Shown: positions 1 through 10,283 of the stretch, piece after piece
Layout: every line of letters starts with the position of its first letter
Position numbering within the stretch: the first letter of the stretch is position 1
DNA from: Deinococcus aquatilis DSM 23025
GTDB lineage: Bacteria; Deinococcota; Deinococci; Deinococcales; Deinococcaceae
NCBI RefSeq assembly: GCF_000378445.1
Contig: NZ_KB899725.1
Coordinates: 1-55,974 of the forward strand
Direction of reading: 5' to 3'
Length of the DNA: 55,974 nt
Translations under genes and position numbers: made by a program
The notes under the pieces: generated by a model
Databases searched by the model: none
What the model was told of the DNA's origin: nothing
The model's input: only the letters and a program-made list of their open reading frames with translations

Positions 1-400
1 GCCAGGACAACGAGAGAAAGCAGTTCCACTTGGTTTTTGCGGTACTCCGGGAAATGAGCACAAAAGCAGCGCGTCAGATGGGTCAGCGTGGCAGGGGACG
101 CGTTCTGTTTTGACGGATCAGACGGGAGATTTCAACCCCTCAACAAAGTGTCGGGTACTGAGCTCTAATGCAGCGTTCTGAAAATTGCCCGACTTGAATC
201 ACTTTCCATTTACATAATATTGGAAGAAGACAGGCTGGAAAAAAGGCTCTCTTTCGTCCAAGCAAGTCAGAGACCATTTTTTATTGTAGGGTAAGGGAGT
301 GTTTACTGAACGAGTGGTCAATCAGCATTGAAGCAAAGAGCGTCAGTGCTGTGAATCTGAGTGCTTGGCATCTGAGCATTCAGAATCTGGGGAGAAAAGT
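1..400. other. left-edge region with no recognisable complete gene
   Basis: No convincing complete gene is seen. One plus-strand frame is open from the window edge to a TGA near 116 and could be the tail of a gene beginning outside the window. Its roughly 37 residues are basic, with several Arg, Lys and Gln, and I do not recognise them; a transposase tail is only a guess. From about 170 on the DNA is AT-richer than the rest of the window and holds short A and T runs. It is the presumed 5' region of the hydrolase gene at 401, but no clear promoter can be named. Confidence 0.4.
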
Positions 401-1183
401 ATGTCAAAAACTATTATTTTTATTCATGGAGCGTGGGTCACTCCTGAATGTTGGGAATCTTTTCGGTCTTTTTATGAGGCGAAGGGCTATCAGTGTTTGG
501 CCCCTGCTTGGCCTTATCTGGATCGGCCCATCTCAGAACTGCGTCGGCAGCCAGCAAACGAGTTGGCACAGCAATCTATCGGCCTCCTTGTAGACCACTT
601 TGAACGGGAGATCAAAAAATTGCCGGAACCCCCGATTCTGATCGGGCATTCTTTTGGGGGCCTCATTGTTCAGTTGTTGCTGGACCGCGGCCTTGGTCGT
701 GCGGGGGTGGCTATCGACGCTGCTCCACCCAGAGGCGTGCTTCCCAGCCTGACGGCCCTGCGTTCTGCGCTGCCGGTGTTGTTGGCTTGGCAAAGCTGGA
801 AGCGGGTGCTCACGATGTCGTTTGCGTCGTTCTCTTCTACGTTTGCCAATACCCTATCGCCCGCAGAACAACGCCTTGCCTATGACCGGTACATCGTGCC
901 CGCTCCGGGGCGAATTTATCTGCAAGCCGCGTTGGGCCTGGGCAACAGCGTACATTTTGCCAATCCCAACCGAGCACCATTGCTCCTGATCGCGGGCGAA
1001 GAAGACAAAACCTCCACGGCTTCGATGGTTGAATCTATGTACCGGAAACATCGACGTTCACCGGTTTCGGTGGATATTCGCCGTTTTCCACACCGCAGCC
1101 ATTGGCTTATCGCGGAGTCTGGGTGGGAAGAAGTGGCCCAAGAAATTCAGGTCTGGATCGAGAACAAGCTCAGCGTTCGGTAA
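401..1183 (+). CDS. alpha/beta hydrolase
   Basis: A 260-residue serine hydrolase of the alpha/beta fold, without a signal peptide and so probably cytoplasmic. The N-terminal beta-strand and oxyanion turn (IFIHGAW, residues 6-12) are followed by the nucleophile elbow IGHSFGG with Ser84. An acidic residue in AGEED (near residue 200) and a His in PHRSHW near the C terminus complete a plausible triad. The ATG at 401 is chosen over an upstream in-frame ATG at 365 because a GGGGAGAAAA ribosome site precedes it and the fold begins right after it. The substrate cannot be read from sequence; relatives are often annotated as esterases, lipases or haloperoxidase-like. The gene stands alone, and its 5' half has more A and T than its neighbours, a mild hint of recent arrival. 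Confidence 0.85.
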   Translation: MSKTIIFIHGAWVTPECWESFRSFYEAKGYQCLAPAWPYLDRPISELRRQPANELAQQSIGLLVDHFEREIKKLPEPPILIGHSFGGLIVQLLLDRGLGRAGVAIDAAPPRGVLPSLTALRSALPVLLAWQSWKRVLTMSFASFSSTFANTLSPAEQRLAYDRYIVPAPGRIYLQAALGLGNSVHFANPNRAPLLLIAGEEDKTSTASMVESMYRKHRRSPVSVDIRRFPHRSHWLIAESGWEEVAQEIQVWIENKLSVR

Positions 1184-1548
1184 TACGGATTCCGATTGAA
1201 AACCCCATAGATGTGCTTTCAATCTGGGCGAACTTGGCAAACTTGCAAAGCTGCGAAGCAGAGCGAGTAGGAAAAAATACGGGCCAGGCGATATGGAGGA
1301 GTGGCGTCCTTCTGGGCGTCCGTTCACGACGATGGAAGCCGCAAGCGGTGGGATCAAGGTTGTGGCGGAATGAAGCGGGGTCCGTGTAGGTGGTGGGTGG
1401 GAAAAGTGGGGGGCCGAGAAATCTTGGTGGTGGATAGGTTCGTAAACGTTTACAACGCTGTACCAGGGTTTCTGCACAGCCCAGACCCAACAACCTACAA
1501 CCCCCTCCCCACCTGCGCCTTTCCCACGTTCCACTCTCTACCCTCGCC
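1184..1548. repeat. intergenic region with GTGG/CCAC-rich repeat tract
   Basis: About 365 bases without a credible gene between a plus-strand hydrolase and the end of the minus-strand bshB1. From roughly 1385 the plus strand is rich in GTGGTGG- and GTGGGTGG-type words. Toward 1490-1550 it is rich in CCCAC, CCACC and TTCCAC words, so the two halves can partly pair. The same composition recurs at four other gene junctions (near 5520, 15465, 26320 and 38632). Frames running through it look like low-complexity artefacts. Confidence 0.5.
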
Positions 1549-2277
1549 TCACAGCCTCTCCGGGTCTACCAGCAGCGGTTCCTCCGTCTCGAAGGCCTCG
1601 GCGTAGCGCACCCGCAGCAGGGTTCCCCAGTAGGTCAGGCGTCCCTTGCGGCGCTCAATGATTTCGGGCGTCACCGTTTCGGAGATATACGCGCCGCTGA
1701 ACTGGCTGGTATGGGCGCGGATGGCGGCTTCCCAGTCGGCCATGACGCTGCCCACATCGACCAGCAGATTGGCCCGAATATCGGCGTTGCCCTGATACAG
1801 CAGCACGCGGGAGACGCGGTGAGGTTCGCCCTCCAAATCGGCCTTTTTCAGCGCGGCCAGATGCACGGCGCGTTTGGCCACCGAATAGGTTCCGAAGTGG
1901 TCGGGGTGGCGGTCTGCGTGGTGCGGCACGACCAGCACGCGGGGACGCACGGCCCGCAGGGTGGCGGCCAGAGCCTGTGCTCCCGCCGGGGTATCGGCCA
2001 GACCGCCATCGGGCAGGCCCAGTTGCCCGCGCCAGCTCAGGCCCATGATGGCTGCCGCCGCCACACATTCCGCCGCCCGCTCCTGCGGTGTGCCCTGTGT
2101 TCCGCTCTCGCCCCGCGACAGTTCCAGCACGCCCACCGCCCGTCCTGCGCGTGCCAGCCGAATCAGCGTGCCGCCCGCGCCTATCTCGGCGTCGTCGGGG
2201 TGGGGGGCAAGGCACAGCCAATCGAGGGGCTGGACTGCGCCGTACACGGTTTCAAAAGGAGGCGTGGCAGGGGTCAT
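1549..2277 (-). CDS. bshB1: bacillithiol biosynthesis deacetylase BshB1 type (PIG-L/LmbE family)
   Basis: A 242-residue zinc-dependent deacetylase of the PIG-L/LmbE family. BshB1 removes the acetyl group from GlcNAc-malate, the second step of bacillithiol synthesis; bacillithiol is the main low-molecular-weight thiol of Deinococcus and Firmicutes. The metal motif APHPDDAE lies at residues 24-31 (His26, Asp28, Asp29), and a second His cluster, VPHHADRHPDH, lies in the middle. Length and the GESGTQGT stretch fit BshB1 rather than the mycothiol enzymes MshB or Mca. The ATG overlaps the stop of the upstream GrpB-family gene by four bases, so the two are probably co-translated. A broader-specificity LmbE deacetylase is possible but less likely. 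Confidence 0.85.
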   Translation of the reverse strand: MTPATPPFETVYGAVQPLDWLCLAPHPDDAEIGAGGTLIRLARAGRAVGVLELSRGESGTQGTPQERAAECVAAAAIMGLSWRGQLGLPDGGLADTPAGAQALAATLRAVRPRVLVVPHHADRHPDHFGTYSVAKRAVHLAALKKADLEGEPHRVSRVLLYQGNADIRANLLVDVGSVMADWEAAIRAHTSQFSGAYISETVTPEIIERRKGRLTYWGTLLRVRYAEAFETEEPLLVDPERL

Positions 2278-2819
2278 GGAAGCAGGCTAGCAGGCGGGGT
2301 GGGGCCAAACTCGGCAAGGATGCGCTCCACGAAGCTTCCCTTTTGGGCCGTGTATTCGGCGCGGCGGCCTGCGTGGGTTGCCGCCAACGCTGCCTTGATT
2401 TTCCCGTATTCATCGCGCAGGTCGGGCCGCTGCCGCAACACTTCCCGGAACAGCAGGTATTCCGCCCATTTCGGATGCTGGATGGGCAACAGGTGGAGGT
2501 AATGCGTGCGGGCGTCGTCGTTCCCGTGGGCAAAAAAGTATTCTCCCCAGCCCTCGCGGTCTCCGAAAGACGTGTAGCCGATAGCCTGGAGCGGAGAAAT
2601 GCACGCGTCCATCTGCGCTGTATTTTCTACGGCCACCGCGAGATCGAGAATGGGTTTGCCCGCCAGACCGGGAATACTGGTGCTGCCCACATGCTCCACC
2701 CAGAGGGCCAGAGCGCCCAGCGCCTGCTGCACTCGGGCGCGTTCCTGCTGGAACAGGGCCGGATATTCGCTGGATGAGGGCCGAAGGGCGACGGTTTCCC
2801 GCCTGAGTCCGAGGGTCAT
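2274..2819 (-). CDS. GrpB family protein (UPF0157, nucleotidyltransferase fold)
   Basis: A protein of about 181 residues of the GrpB/UPF0157 family, which has a nucleotidyltransferase-like fold and no firmly established reaction. The family signature is clear: a VEHVGSTSIPGLAGKPILDLAV stretch in the N-terminal half, with GSTS followed by the Asp of LDLAV, and a later HYLHLL strand. The ATG at 2819 is preferred to an in-frame TTG at 2837, because the TTG lies inside the terminator of the upstream P450 gene. The gene overlaps bshB1 by four bases, but a role in bacillithiol metabolism would be inference from position only. In some genomes the domain is fused to dephospho-CoA kinase. Confidence 0.85.
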   Translation of the reverse strand: MTLGLRRETVALRPSSSEYPALFQQERARVQQALGALALWVEHVGSTSIPGLAGKPILDLAVAVENTAQMDACISPLQAIGYTSFGDREGWGEYFFAHGNDDARTHYLHLLPIQHPKWAEYLLFREVLRQRPDLRDEYGKIKAALAATHAGRRAEYTAQKGSFVERILAEFGPTPPASLLP

Positions 2820-2835
2820 GGGGTGAGTGTAGGGC

Positions 2836-2862
2836 AATAAAAAGAGCGCCCCGAAGGACGCT
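2836..2862 (-). terminator. intrinsic terminator of the carotenoid operon
   Basis: Read on the minus strand, a 7-bp stem (AGCGTCC with GGGCGCT, one G-U pair) closes on a TTCG tetraloop and is followed by CTTTTTATT. This is a textbook Rho-independent terminator, placed just after the stop of the last carotenoid-cluster gene (P450) and before the GrpB-family start. Confidence 0.8.
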
Positions 2863-2901
2863 GATTAGAAAAATATAGCGCGGTATGCAGGCCCCGTCAA
2901 G

Positions 2902-4098
2902 CTATGCAGGCGGATGCCCCAGCCGCTCGCGCACCAGCAGCGGGCCAGCAGGTCCCAACGTCACGCCGGGGCGGGGGGTGGCATTCCCGCGCACACGCTC
3001 CAGCGGCGGCAGGGTTGCCAACGCTTCCAGAATCATCAGGTGGGCCAGATGCATACCGAGGCAGATGCGCTCGCCGCCGCCAAAAGGCAGATAGGCCCAG
3101 GCAGGCGGCGCGGCCTGCCACCGCTGGGGCTGAAATTCGGTGGCATTCGGCCACAGCGCCGCGTCCCGGCCACTGAGGTAGGGGCTGTACAGCGCCAGTG
3201 TGCCGCGGGGCAACAGCACGCTCTGGCCGCCATCGGCTGTCCAGCGCAGGTCACGGGAGAGGCGGCGGCTGCCCATCCAGCCGGGGGGATACAGGCGCAG
3301 CACTTCTTTCAGGACGGCTCCGTGATGTGCAGGCGCGTGCCACTCGGGGCTGTGGGCGAGGTGCCAGATGGCCCAGGCCAGCGCGTGCGTGGTGGTGTCG
3401 TGCCCCGCCGCGAGGCTGATCCGCGTTTCCTCCAGTCCGCCGGGAAGGGGGGCCAGCAACGCCAGCAGATCGTCCCCTCTTCCAGTGGTCAGACGCTTGT
3501 GGGCCAGCCGCCGCAACTCCGCGTCCACACGGGCAAACAGCAGCGGGCGCGGCAGGGCCGGAACCGGAAAAGGATGGCGCAGCGGAGCCAGAAACGCGTG
3601 CAGCAGGCCCGGATCGAACTCGCCGCTGAAGTAGGCCGCGTTCAGCATGTGCAGGGCGGCGGCATCGGCCCAGGCCAGCGCGTCCCATTCTCCCGCGGTT
3701 CCCAAGCCTGTGGGAACGCTGGGCAGGGCGGCCCGCACCCGCTCGCGCAGGGTGTCTATGTGGCGTTTGCCAAAGCCCGGATTCACCATCTTGCGCCGGG
3801 GCGCGTGGGCGGGCGCGTCGGTCAGGATCACGCCGCCCGACAGGTACGGCACGACTCTGGAAAAGCTTCCGGCGCTGCGAAAAGTATGCAGGTCGGTGAG
3901 CAGCGCCCGGTTCCAGGCTGGACTGAAGCCCACCACCGCGGGCAGCCCCAGCCGCAGCCGAAACAGGCCGCCCGCCGCGCTCCGGTGTGCGCCCTCCTCG
4001 ATCAGGGCCAGCGGACGCAACGCCCAGTCTTGCAGGTGGCCGTTGCCGGGGCGGGTTGGGGGTTCAGGCAGGGCCGAGAGGTCAGATCGAGGTTTCAT
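2902..4098 (-). CDS. cytochrome P450, probable carotenoid ring hydroxylase (CYP287-like)
   Basis: A soluble bacterial P450 of 398 residues. The I-helix oxygen-binding motif is AGHDTTTHAL (residues 231-240), the K-helix ExxR is in KEVLRLYPP (near 264-272), and the heme loop is FGGGERICLG with ligand Cys346. D. radiodurans uses a P450 (CYP287A1) to hydroxylate C-2 of the beta-ionone ring in deinoxanthin. This protein's place at the end of a carotenoid operon, overlapping the desaturase gene by 17 bases, supports the same role. Substrate and regiochemistry are inferred from context. The start ATG lies inside the upstream gene, indicating translational coupling, and a terminator follows. Confidence 0.85.
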   Translation of the reverse strand: MKPRSDLSALPEPPTRPGNGHLQDWALRPLALIEEGAHRSAAGGLFRLRLGLPAVVGFSPAWNRALLTDLHTFRSAGSFSRVVPYLSGGVILTDAPAHAPRRKMVNPGFGKRHIDTLRERVRAALPSVPTGLGTAGEWDALAWADAAALHMLNAAYFSGEFDPGLLHAFLAPLRHPFPVPALPRPLLFARVDAELRRLAHKRLTTGRGDDLLALLAPLPGGLEETRISLAAGHDTTTHALAWAIWHLAHSPEWHAPAHHGAVLKEVLRLYPPGWMGSRRLSRDLRWTADGGQSVLLPRGTLALYSPYLSGRDAALWPNATEFQPQRWQAAPPAWAYLPFGGGERICLGMHLAHLMILEALATLPPLERVRGNATPRPGVTLGPAGPLLVRERLGHPPA

Positions 4099-5506
4099 CC
4101 AGCGCCGCCTTTCCGCCCAGATCGTCGTAGGGCAGGCCCAGCAGGTCGCCCGCGCCGTTCCAGCCGCTGAGCATGGAGAGGGGCACGCCGCCGCCGGGAT
4201 GCACCGTGCCGCCCACCTGCCGCAGATTGCGGATCTGGGGCAAAGTCCAGCCGGGACGCAGGCTGCCCGTCAGTCCGTGTGGGGCGCGGCCATACAGTGC
4301 GCCGCCCACAGCGGTTCGGGCGTAGTCGGCGGGGGAGAGGGGCAACCACTCGGCCACCTCCAGCGGGGGCAGATGCCCAGGAAACTGGCGCTGAAGCTGG
4401 CCCAGCAAAAATTCACCGTAGGCGTGTGGGTCGCCTGCCACATCGGGGCGGGGCGGCGCGTTGACCAGCAAGAAAGCCTGCTGATGATCGGTGTGCAGGT
4501 ACAGCGTGGGGTCGGTGGGCAGGCGGCCTGCACGGATGTCGGCCCATTCGCGGGCGTAGCGCTCGGGGAAAAAGACGTGGTGAGACTGGCCCGCATCTGC
4601 CTTCAGGCGCAGTTGCAGGGCAAATCCGCTGACGCCGCGCCCGGTGGCGTCGGCCCCCAGCCCCAGCCATTGCCGCGTGAGGGCGCGGTCTGCGGCGCTG
4701 ATCCAGCCGTCGGCGGCCAATGCGCCCCGGTTGGTGTGTGCGCCCAGCACCCGCCCGCCGTGCTTGATCAGGTGCGTGACCGTGGTGCCGTACTCAAACT
4801 GCACGCCCAGTGCCTCTGCCCGCGCCCGCAGCGTTTCGGCCAACCGGCCCAGCCCGCCTTCCAGATGCCACACGCCGTAGCCCAATTCTACCCAGGCGAT
4901 GTTGTGCAGCACGGCAGGAGCGCGGTACGGGTCAGCCCCCAGATAGGTGGCGAAGCGCAACCAGAAGGGCGTCAGCAGCGGCCCACTCTGCACGTAGCGG
5001 GCCAGCTTTGCCCACGGTGCGGCCCGCGCTCCACGGGTCAGGGCGTAGCGGCCCAGCGCCAGTTTGTTCGGTGGCGGCCCAAACAGGAAGGTCGGTGCGG
5101 CGTCGCGGTACATCTGCCGGGAAGCCTTCAGCAGCCGCTGATAACTGTGGGCCTCACGGCGGCTCAGTTGCTCCAGCGTGGAGTCCAGCCCCGCCACCAG
5201 AACGGCCTCGGGCGCAAAGGTTCGGCCCTTCACGGCCCCGCCCGCGTAGTGATAGGTCGTGGTGGGCCGCGCCGGATTCAGCCCCGGCTGCGGCAACCCC
5301 ACCCGCTCATGCAGCGCCCGGAACAGGTGCGGCATGGTCACGACTGTCGGCCCGCTGGAAAATTCGGGATACCCCAGCGCCGCCTTGCCACCGGGCCGTT
5401 CCAGACTGTCCAGCACCGTGACGCGCACGCCCGCCCCCGCCAGGCGCAGGGCAGCAGCGAGGCCCGCGAAACCGGAACCGATGACGATGACGTGTCTGGG
5501 TGTCAT
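4082..5506 (-). CDS. CrtI/CrtD-family carotenoid desaturase or oxidase
   Basis: A flavoprotein of about 474 residues. It has the N-terminal dinucleotide-binding motif VIVIGSGFAGLAAALRL, the GRP-GKA segment of phytoene-desaturase relatives, and the C-terminal FAD motif GGTVHPGGGVPLSMLSGW. The family covers CrtI (phytoene desaturation), CrtD (3',4'-desaturation after hydration) and diapocarotenoid oxidases. Next to cruF and crtO, a CrtD-type 3',4'-desaturase is the most economical reading, but a CrtI role or terminal oxidation cannot be excluded by eye. The ATG at 5506 starts directly before the Rossmann motif; an upstream in-frame ATG at 5521 lies in repeat DNA. It overlaps the P450 gene and is separated from the glycosyltransferase gene by a 115-base repeat-containing gap. 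Confidence 0.8.
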   Translation of the reverse strand: MTPRHVIVIGSGFAGLAAALRLAGAGVRVTVLDSLERPGGKAALGYPEFSSGPTVVTMPHLFRALHERVGLPQPGLNPARPTTTYHYAGGAVKGRTFAPEAVLVAGLDSTLEQLSRREAHSYQRLLKASRQMYRDAAPTFLFGPPPNKLALGRYALTRGARAAPWAKLARYVQSGPLLTPFWLRFATYLGADPYRAPAVLHNIAWVELGYGVWHLEGGLGRLAETLRARAEALGVQFEYGTTVTHLIKHGGRVLGAHTNRGALAADGWISAADRALTRQWLGLGADATGRGVSGFALQLRLKADAGQSHHVFFPERYAREWADIRAGRLPTDPTLYLHTDHQQAFLLVNAPPRPDVAGDPHAYGEFLLGQLQRQFPGHLPPLEVAEWLPLSPADYARTAVGGALYGRAPHGLTGSLRPGWTLPQIRNLRQVGGTVHPGGGVPLSMLSGWNGAGDLLGLPYDDLGGKAALDETSI

Positions 5507-5516
5507 GGCCGCCCGG

Positions 5517-5580
5517 AACATGGATCGTGGATCGTAGAACGTGGTGTCGCGCCCTTCCCACGATCCACGTTCCACCCTTC
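5517..5580. repeat. GTGGATCGT/ACGATCCAC hairpin repeat inside the carotenoid operon
   Basis: A tract of GTGGATCG and GAACGTGG words (5521-5545) faces a tract of CCACGATCCACG and TTCCACC words (5556-5576). The nine bases 5527-5535 are the exact reverse complement of 5560-5568. It lies between the glycosyltransferase and desaturase genes, the only non-overlapping junction of the operon, and resembles tracts at four other junctions in the window. Confidence 0.6.
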
Positions 5581-5621
5581 AAACCCGTCCCACACCCTAC
5601 CTCCCACCTCCCACCGCCCTT

Positions 5622-6728
5622 TCATTGCTTGTACGCCCGCCCCTTCCAAGTTACCTGCCGCCGCATAGCGCGAAGATACACGGGCAGGGCCAGCAGCGGC
5701 GTCAGCGGTCCCAGCAGCCCTTCGGCCAGATCAGCAGGTGTGCGGCGGCCTGTGATCAGGTTGGTCAGCGGACGTTCCAGCAGGGTTGCCAGCCGGAGCA
5801 GACGCAGGGCCGGAGCAGGCAGCAGCCAGGGCAGCGTATACACCACGAAATGTCCGGCAAAGGCCAGCGTCATGAGGGGGCGGGAATTGAGGTGTAGCGG
5901 CAGCGAATTTTTGCCGAATCCACGCACCGATTCTCCGTAAGACGAATACATCCGCACGCCGATGCAGTCGCCGCCCATCGCCATCGTCAGCCGCCCGCCC
6001 TGCCCCTTCAAGCGCCGCGCGAACATGGTGTCTTCCAGCACCTCTTTTCTGACCAGTTCGTAGCCGCCCGCCCGTTCGAACGCGGCACGGCGAAAGCCCA
6101 TCAGTTGCCCGTTGGCCGCGCTGGCCGCCGGAAAAGGCAGTTTCAGGACCGGAAAAGGCAGATAGGACAGCACCACCAGATCGACCAGCGGCGTCAGCAG
6201 GCGCTCGCCGGGGGTGCGGTTGTCCTGCTTGGGCAGGGCGCTGAGCAGGTCGGCCCCTGTGGATTCCAGTTCGTGGATGACTGCGCCTAACGCCCCCGGC
6301 CCCCACGTCACGTCGGCATCGGTAAAAATCAGGATGTCGCCTGTGGCGGCGCGGGCCAGTTGGTGGCAGGCCCACGGCTTGCCGAACCAGCCTTCCGGCA
6401 GGGGTGCGCCCGGAATGACCCTTGCTCCCAGTTGGCAGGCCAGTTTGCCCGTGCCGTCGGTGCTGTGGTCGTCCAGAATCAGGACTTCGTGTGCGCCCTG
6501 TGCCACCACCCCCGGCAGGGTGCGCGGCAGGTTGTGGGCCTCGTTGCGGGCCGGAATCAGGATGGACACGCGGGGGCTGCCCGCAGGCACGGGCCGGGGG
6601 CGCAGGCGCGGAAAGGTCACGGCGTTGACCGCCATCACCGCCAGTTTGCTGAAGATGAATCCCAGAGCCACCCAGCGGTAGGCCCGCGCCCAGTCTGCTT
6701 TTCTCCCTTTTCTCCCAGCGCCTTTCAC
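5622..6728 (-). CDS. membrane-associated family 2 glycosyltransferase, probable carotenoid glycosyltransferase
   Basis: A GT-A fold glycosyltransferase of about 368 residues. An N-terminal hydrophobic segment is followed by the family 2 core: [14 protein letters not shown], the nucleotide-binding LDDHSTDGT, and the metal-binding DAD of [12 protein letters not shown]. Hydrophobic stretches near the C terminus suggest membrane anchoring. Related enzymes such as CruC of green sulfur bacteria and CrtQ of staphylococci add a sugar to hydroxylated or carboxylated carotenoids. The GTG start at 6728 overlaps the acyltransferase stop by four bases (GTGA), placing it firmly in the carotenoid operon. 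Sugar donor and acceptor carbon are unknown; the 1'-OH made by CruF is the obvious candidate acceptor. Confidence 0.8.
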   Translation of the reverse strand: MKGAGRKGRKADWARAYRWVALGFIFSKLAVMAVNAVTFPRLRPRPVPAGSPRVSILIPARNEAHNLPRTLPGVVAQGAHEVLILDDHSTDGTGKLACQLGARVIPGAPLPEGWFGKPWACHQLARAATGDILIFTDADVTWGPGALGAVIHELESTGADLLSALPKQDNRTPGERLLTPLVDLVVLSYLPFPVLKLPFPAASAANGQLMGFRRAAFERAGGYELVRKEVLEDTMFARRLKGQGGRLTMAMGGDCIGVRMYSSYGESVRGFGKNSLPLHLNSRPLMTLAFAGHFVVYTLPWLLPAPALRLLRLATLLERPLTNLITGRRTPADLAEGLLGPLTPLLALPVYLRAMRRQVTWKGRAYKQ

Positions 6729-7405
6729 CTGTCCCCCGTGATCAGGGTCAGCATCCGCGCGGGCAGGCTCACCGGATCGTCGGGGGTCACGCGCTGGCCG
6801 CACACGCGCAGGTATCCGGCCAGAGGCTGTTCGGGGTCGGAGTCGGAGAGTTCGGCGTCCAGCAGAGCCAGTTCCCGCGCCAAGGCCTGGGGCAACAACG
6901 CTTCCGAGATGGGGGGGCCAAAGCGCACATAGGCTTCAGGCTGTTGGCTGCCGCGCAGAACCACGCGCAGGGCCAGCGGAATCAGGGGCACGCCAGCGGT
7001 GCGGGCCACCCACGCCGCGCCCGCCCGGACTTCTTGCACGGGGCCAGCGGGCCGAATCGCGCCCTCGGGAAAGACCACCAGCCAGCTTCCGGCGCGGGCA
7101 TAACGGGCGGCCTCGCGCACCTGCCCAGCGGCCAACGCTCCGGCCCGCCGCAGAAAGGGAAAGCGGCCCAACTGATGCGGCGTCATGAGTACCCGGAAGT
7201 CGGCCCCAGCCCACGCCGCCACTTCCAGCAGGGTGTAACCGTCCCACCAGGAATGGTGGTTGGGAGCTAGCACCGCGCCCTCTGTGGGCAGGTGGCCGCG
7301 CACCCACACGCCCGCCAGCTCTGTCTGCACGCTGCGGCGAATGCTGCGCCTGACCATCCATGTGGCCCACGGGTGGGCTTCCTTCTGGGGAAGGCTGTCA
7401 GGCAC
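6725..7405 (-). CDS. PlsC-like acyltransferase, probable carotenoid (glycoside) acyltransferase
   Basis: A protein of about 226 residues of the 1-acylglycerol-3-phosphate acyltransferase superfamily. It has the HX4D catalytic motif in NHHSWWDG and the acceptor-site motif FPEGAIR. It is shorter than most lipid-synthesis PlsC enzymes and lacks obvious long membrane helices. It sits between cruF and a glycosyltransferase with stop/start overlaps on both sides (8 bases with cruF, 4 with the glycosyltransferase). That context suggests it adds a fatty acid to a glycosylated carotenoid, like CruD or CrtO of the staphyloxanthin type. The GTG start at 7405 is chosen for the tight overlap and because the region before it is cruF coding sequence. 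Confidence 0.75.
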   Translation of the reverse strand: MPDSLPQKEAHPWATWMVRRSIRRSVQTELAGVWVRGHLPTEGAVLAPNHHSWWDGYTLLEVAAWAGADFRVLMTPHQLGRFPFLRRAGALAAGQVREAARYARAGSWLVVFPEGAIRPAGPVQEVRAGAAWVARTAGVPLIPLALRVVLRGSQQPEAYVRFGPPISEALLPQALARELALLDAELSDSDPEQPLAGYLRVCGQRVTPDDPVSLPARMLTLITGDR

Positions 7406-8341
7406 GTTGCCCGCCCGCCGCCTGCCCGCTGCGCTCTGCCCCAAAGAGCCGCGCCAGCCCCAGCCCTGCCAGCATCGCAAGCAAGGTCACGCCTGCTTCC
7501 ACGTAGCGCCCCACCAGCACCAGCCCCCCCGGCAAAAAGAAGGTTTCGATGGCGTAGGCAAGGGCGAAGGAAGGACGCGCTTTCTTTGGTCCGAACAATC
7601 CCGGCGCAATGCGCGTAAAGGCCCAGGCAATCCCGCTACCCACGGCCCACCAGCCGATAAAATTCTGAATCGGTGCTCCGGCCCACACGGGCGCGGGATC
7701 GTTCCAGACCCAGTAACGTTGTGCAGTCATCAGCGGTTCCAATCCTACGTCCCAGAGGGCCAGCAGCACGCCCGCCAGCCACGCCCGCCCCCCGGCCAGC
7801 AGCAGGCCCGCCAGCGTGAAGGCGAACCAGCCCAGCGGCACGATCAGCGGCACGGTCAGCAGTGTGGGCGCGGGCGCACCGGCATAGGAATACACCCCGA
7901 ACGGAATTCCGGTGCGGCTGCCCAGTACCTCTACACCGAGGCCCACGGCGAAGGCCAGCGCCGCCATCGCCGCAGCTTTGGCCGTGTTTTCCTTCTCCTG
8001 CACATACAGGAACGCCGACACGAACAGCGCCCCGGTACTCAGCAGGCCCAGCAAAGAAAAACCTTCCGGCCACAGCGGAACAGGCACTTTCAGCAGCACG
8101 TAGAGGGCGAGGAAGGCCATCCACGGGCGGGTGTGGGCGGCCAGTTCAGCGGCGCGGCTTCTGAGGGTGGGCACAAATGCTGGCCCCAACTGGTCGCCCG
8201 CCAGCGCCAGCACGCCTGCCAGCGGCACTCCCAGCGCTATGCCCGACCAGCCGCCCGCGTAGCCCGCCAGCACGGCCAGCGCCCCGGCAAAAGCCACGCC
8301 CAGCGCAGCAAAAGCCAACAGCGAGCGCCGGACGAGCGGGG

Positions 8342-8345
<4 letters not shown>
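7398..8345 (-). CDS. cruF: carotenoid 1,2-hydratase CruF
   Basis: A polytopic membrane protein of about 315 residues with the features of the CruF/DUF422 carotenoid hydratase family. Several hydrophobic helices surround conserved stretches such as [21 protein letters not shown] and YWVWN. CruF adds water across the 1',2' double bond of the psi end of gamma-carotene-type carotenoids, a step of deinoxanthin synthesis in D. radiodurans. The ATG at 8345 overlaps the crtO stop by four bases (ATGA), which fixes the start; the open frame upstream of it is a shadow of crtO. Downstream it overlaps the acyltransferase gene. Confidence 0.85.
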
Positions 8346-9907
<1,562 letters not shown>

Positions 9908-10041
9908 CTGTTGGGCGTCAGTCTGGCACGGCGGGCCGGGGCAAACGGTCAGGAATCCCTCACCCTCACCCCCATTTACCCGCCCCATTGCCCCTCTCAA
10001 TAGATAGAACCCCGTGACACTCTGTGCGGTACGCTGGACCT

Positions 10042-10245
10042 ATGTTCGGACGCCGCGTGCCGCCCCATCTCGTGTTCCTGTTGAGCCTGTTGCTGGCGCT
10101 GGCCTGCGCGGTGGCCGCCTTTTTTGCCCTGCGTGCCGAAAGCTGGGTCACGGGCGCGATCGGCCTGATTCTGGGCGTCTGGTTCGCGGTAGACGCGGTG
10201 CGGGCGTATGGCTGGCAGAAGGCCAAGCAGGCGCAGAAAAAGTAA
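10042..10245 (+). CDS. small two-helix membrane protein
   Basis: A 67-residue protein with two predicted membrane helices, about residues 8-28 and 35-52. They are joined by a short loop containing a Glu and a Trp, and the tail is basic and Gln/Lys-rich. No family is recognised and no catalytic motif is seen. The ATG at 10042 is preferred to an in-frame GTG at 10024. It is divergent from crtO with about 130 bases between the starts, so the two may share a regulatory region. Hydrophobicity and codon use look like those of the neighbouring genes. Confidence 0.6.
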   Translation: MFGRRVPPHLVFLLSLLLALACAVAAFFALRAESWVTGAIGLILGVWFAVDAVRAYGWQKAKQAQKK

Positions 10246-10283
10246 AAACAGAAGTCTAAATTGGATCATGGCAGACTCGGGGT

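Noticed and set aside
1..116. End of an insertion-sequence transposase at the left edge
   Set aside because: Only about 37 basic residues are visible, with no DDE motif or terminal inverted repeat, so no mobile element is claimed.
1058..1534. Low-complexity frames over the intergenic region after the first hydrolase gene
   Set aside because: They are made of repeat-derived Pro, Ser and Arg stretches, lack a ribosome site and match nothing recognisable.
3647..5668. A 673-codon plus-strand frame opposite the P450 and desaturase genes
   Set aside because: It has no recognisable domain and is explained as the shadow of two clear minus-strand genes.
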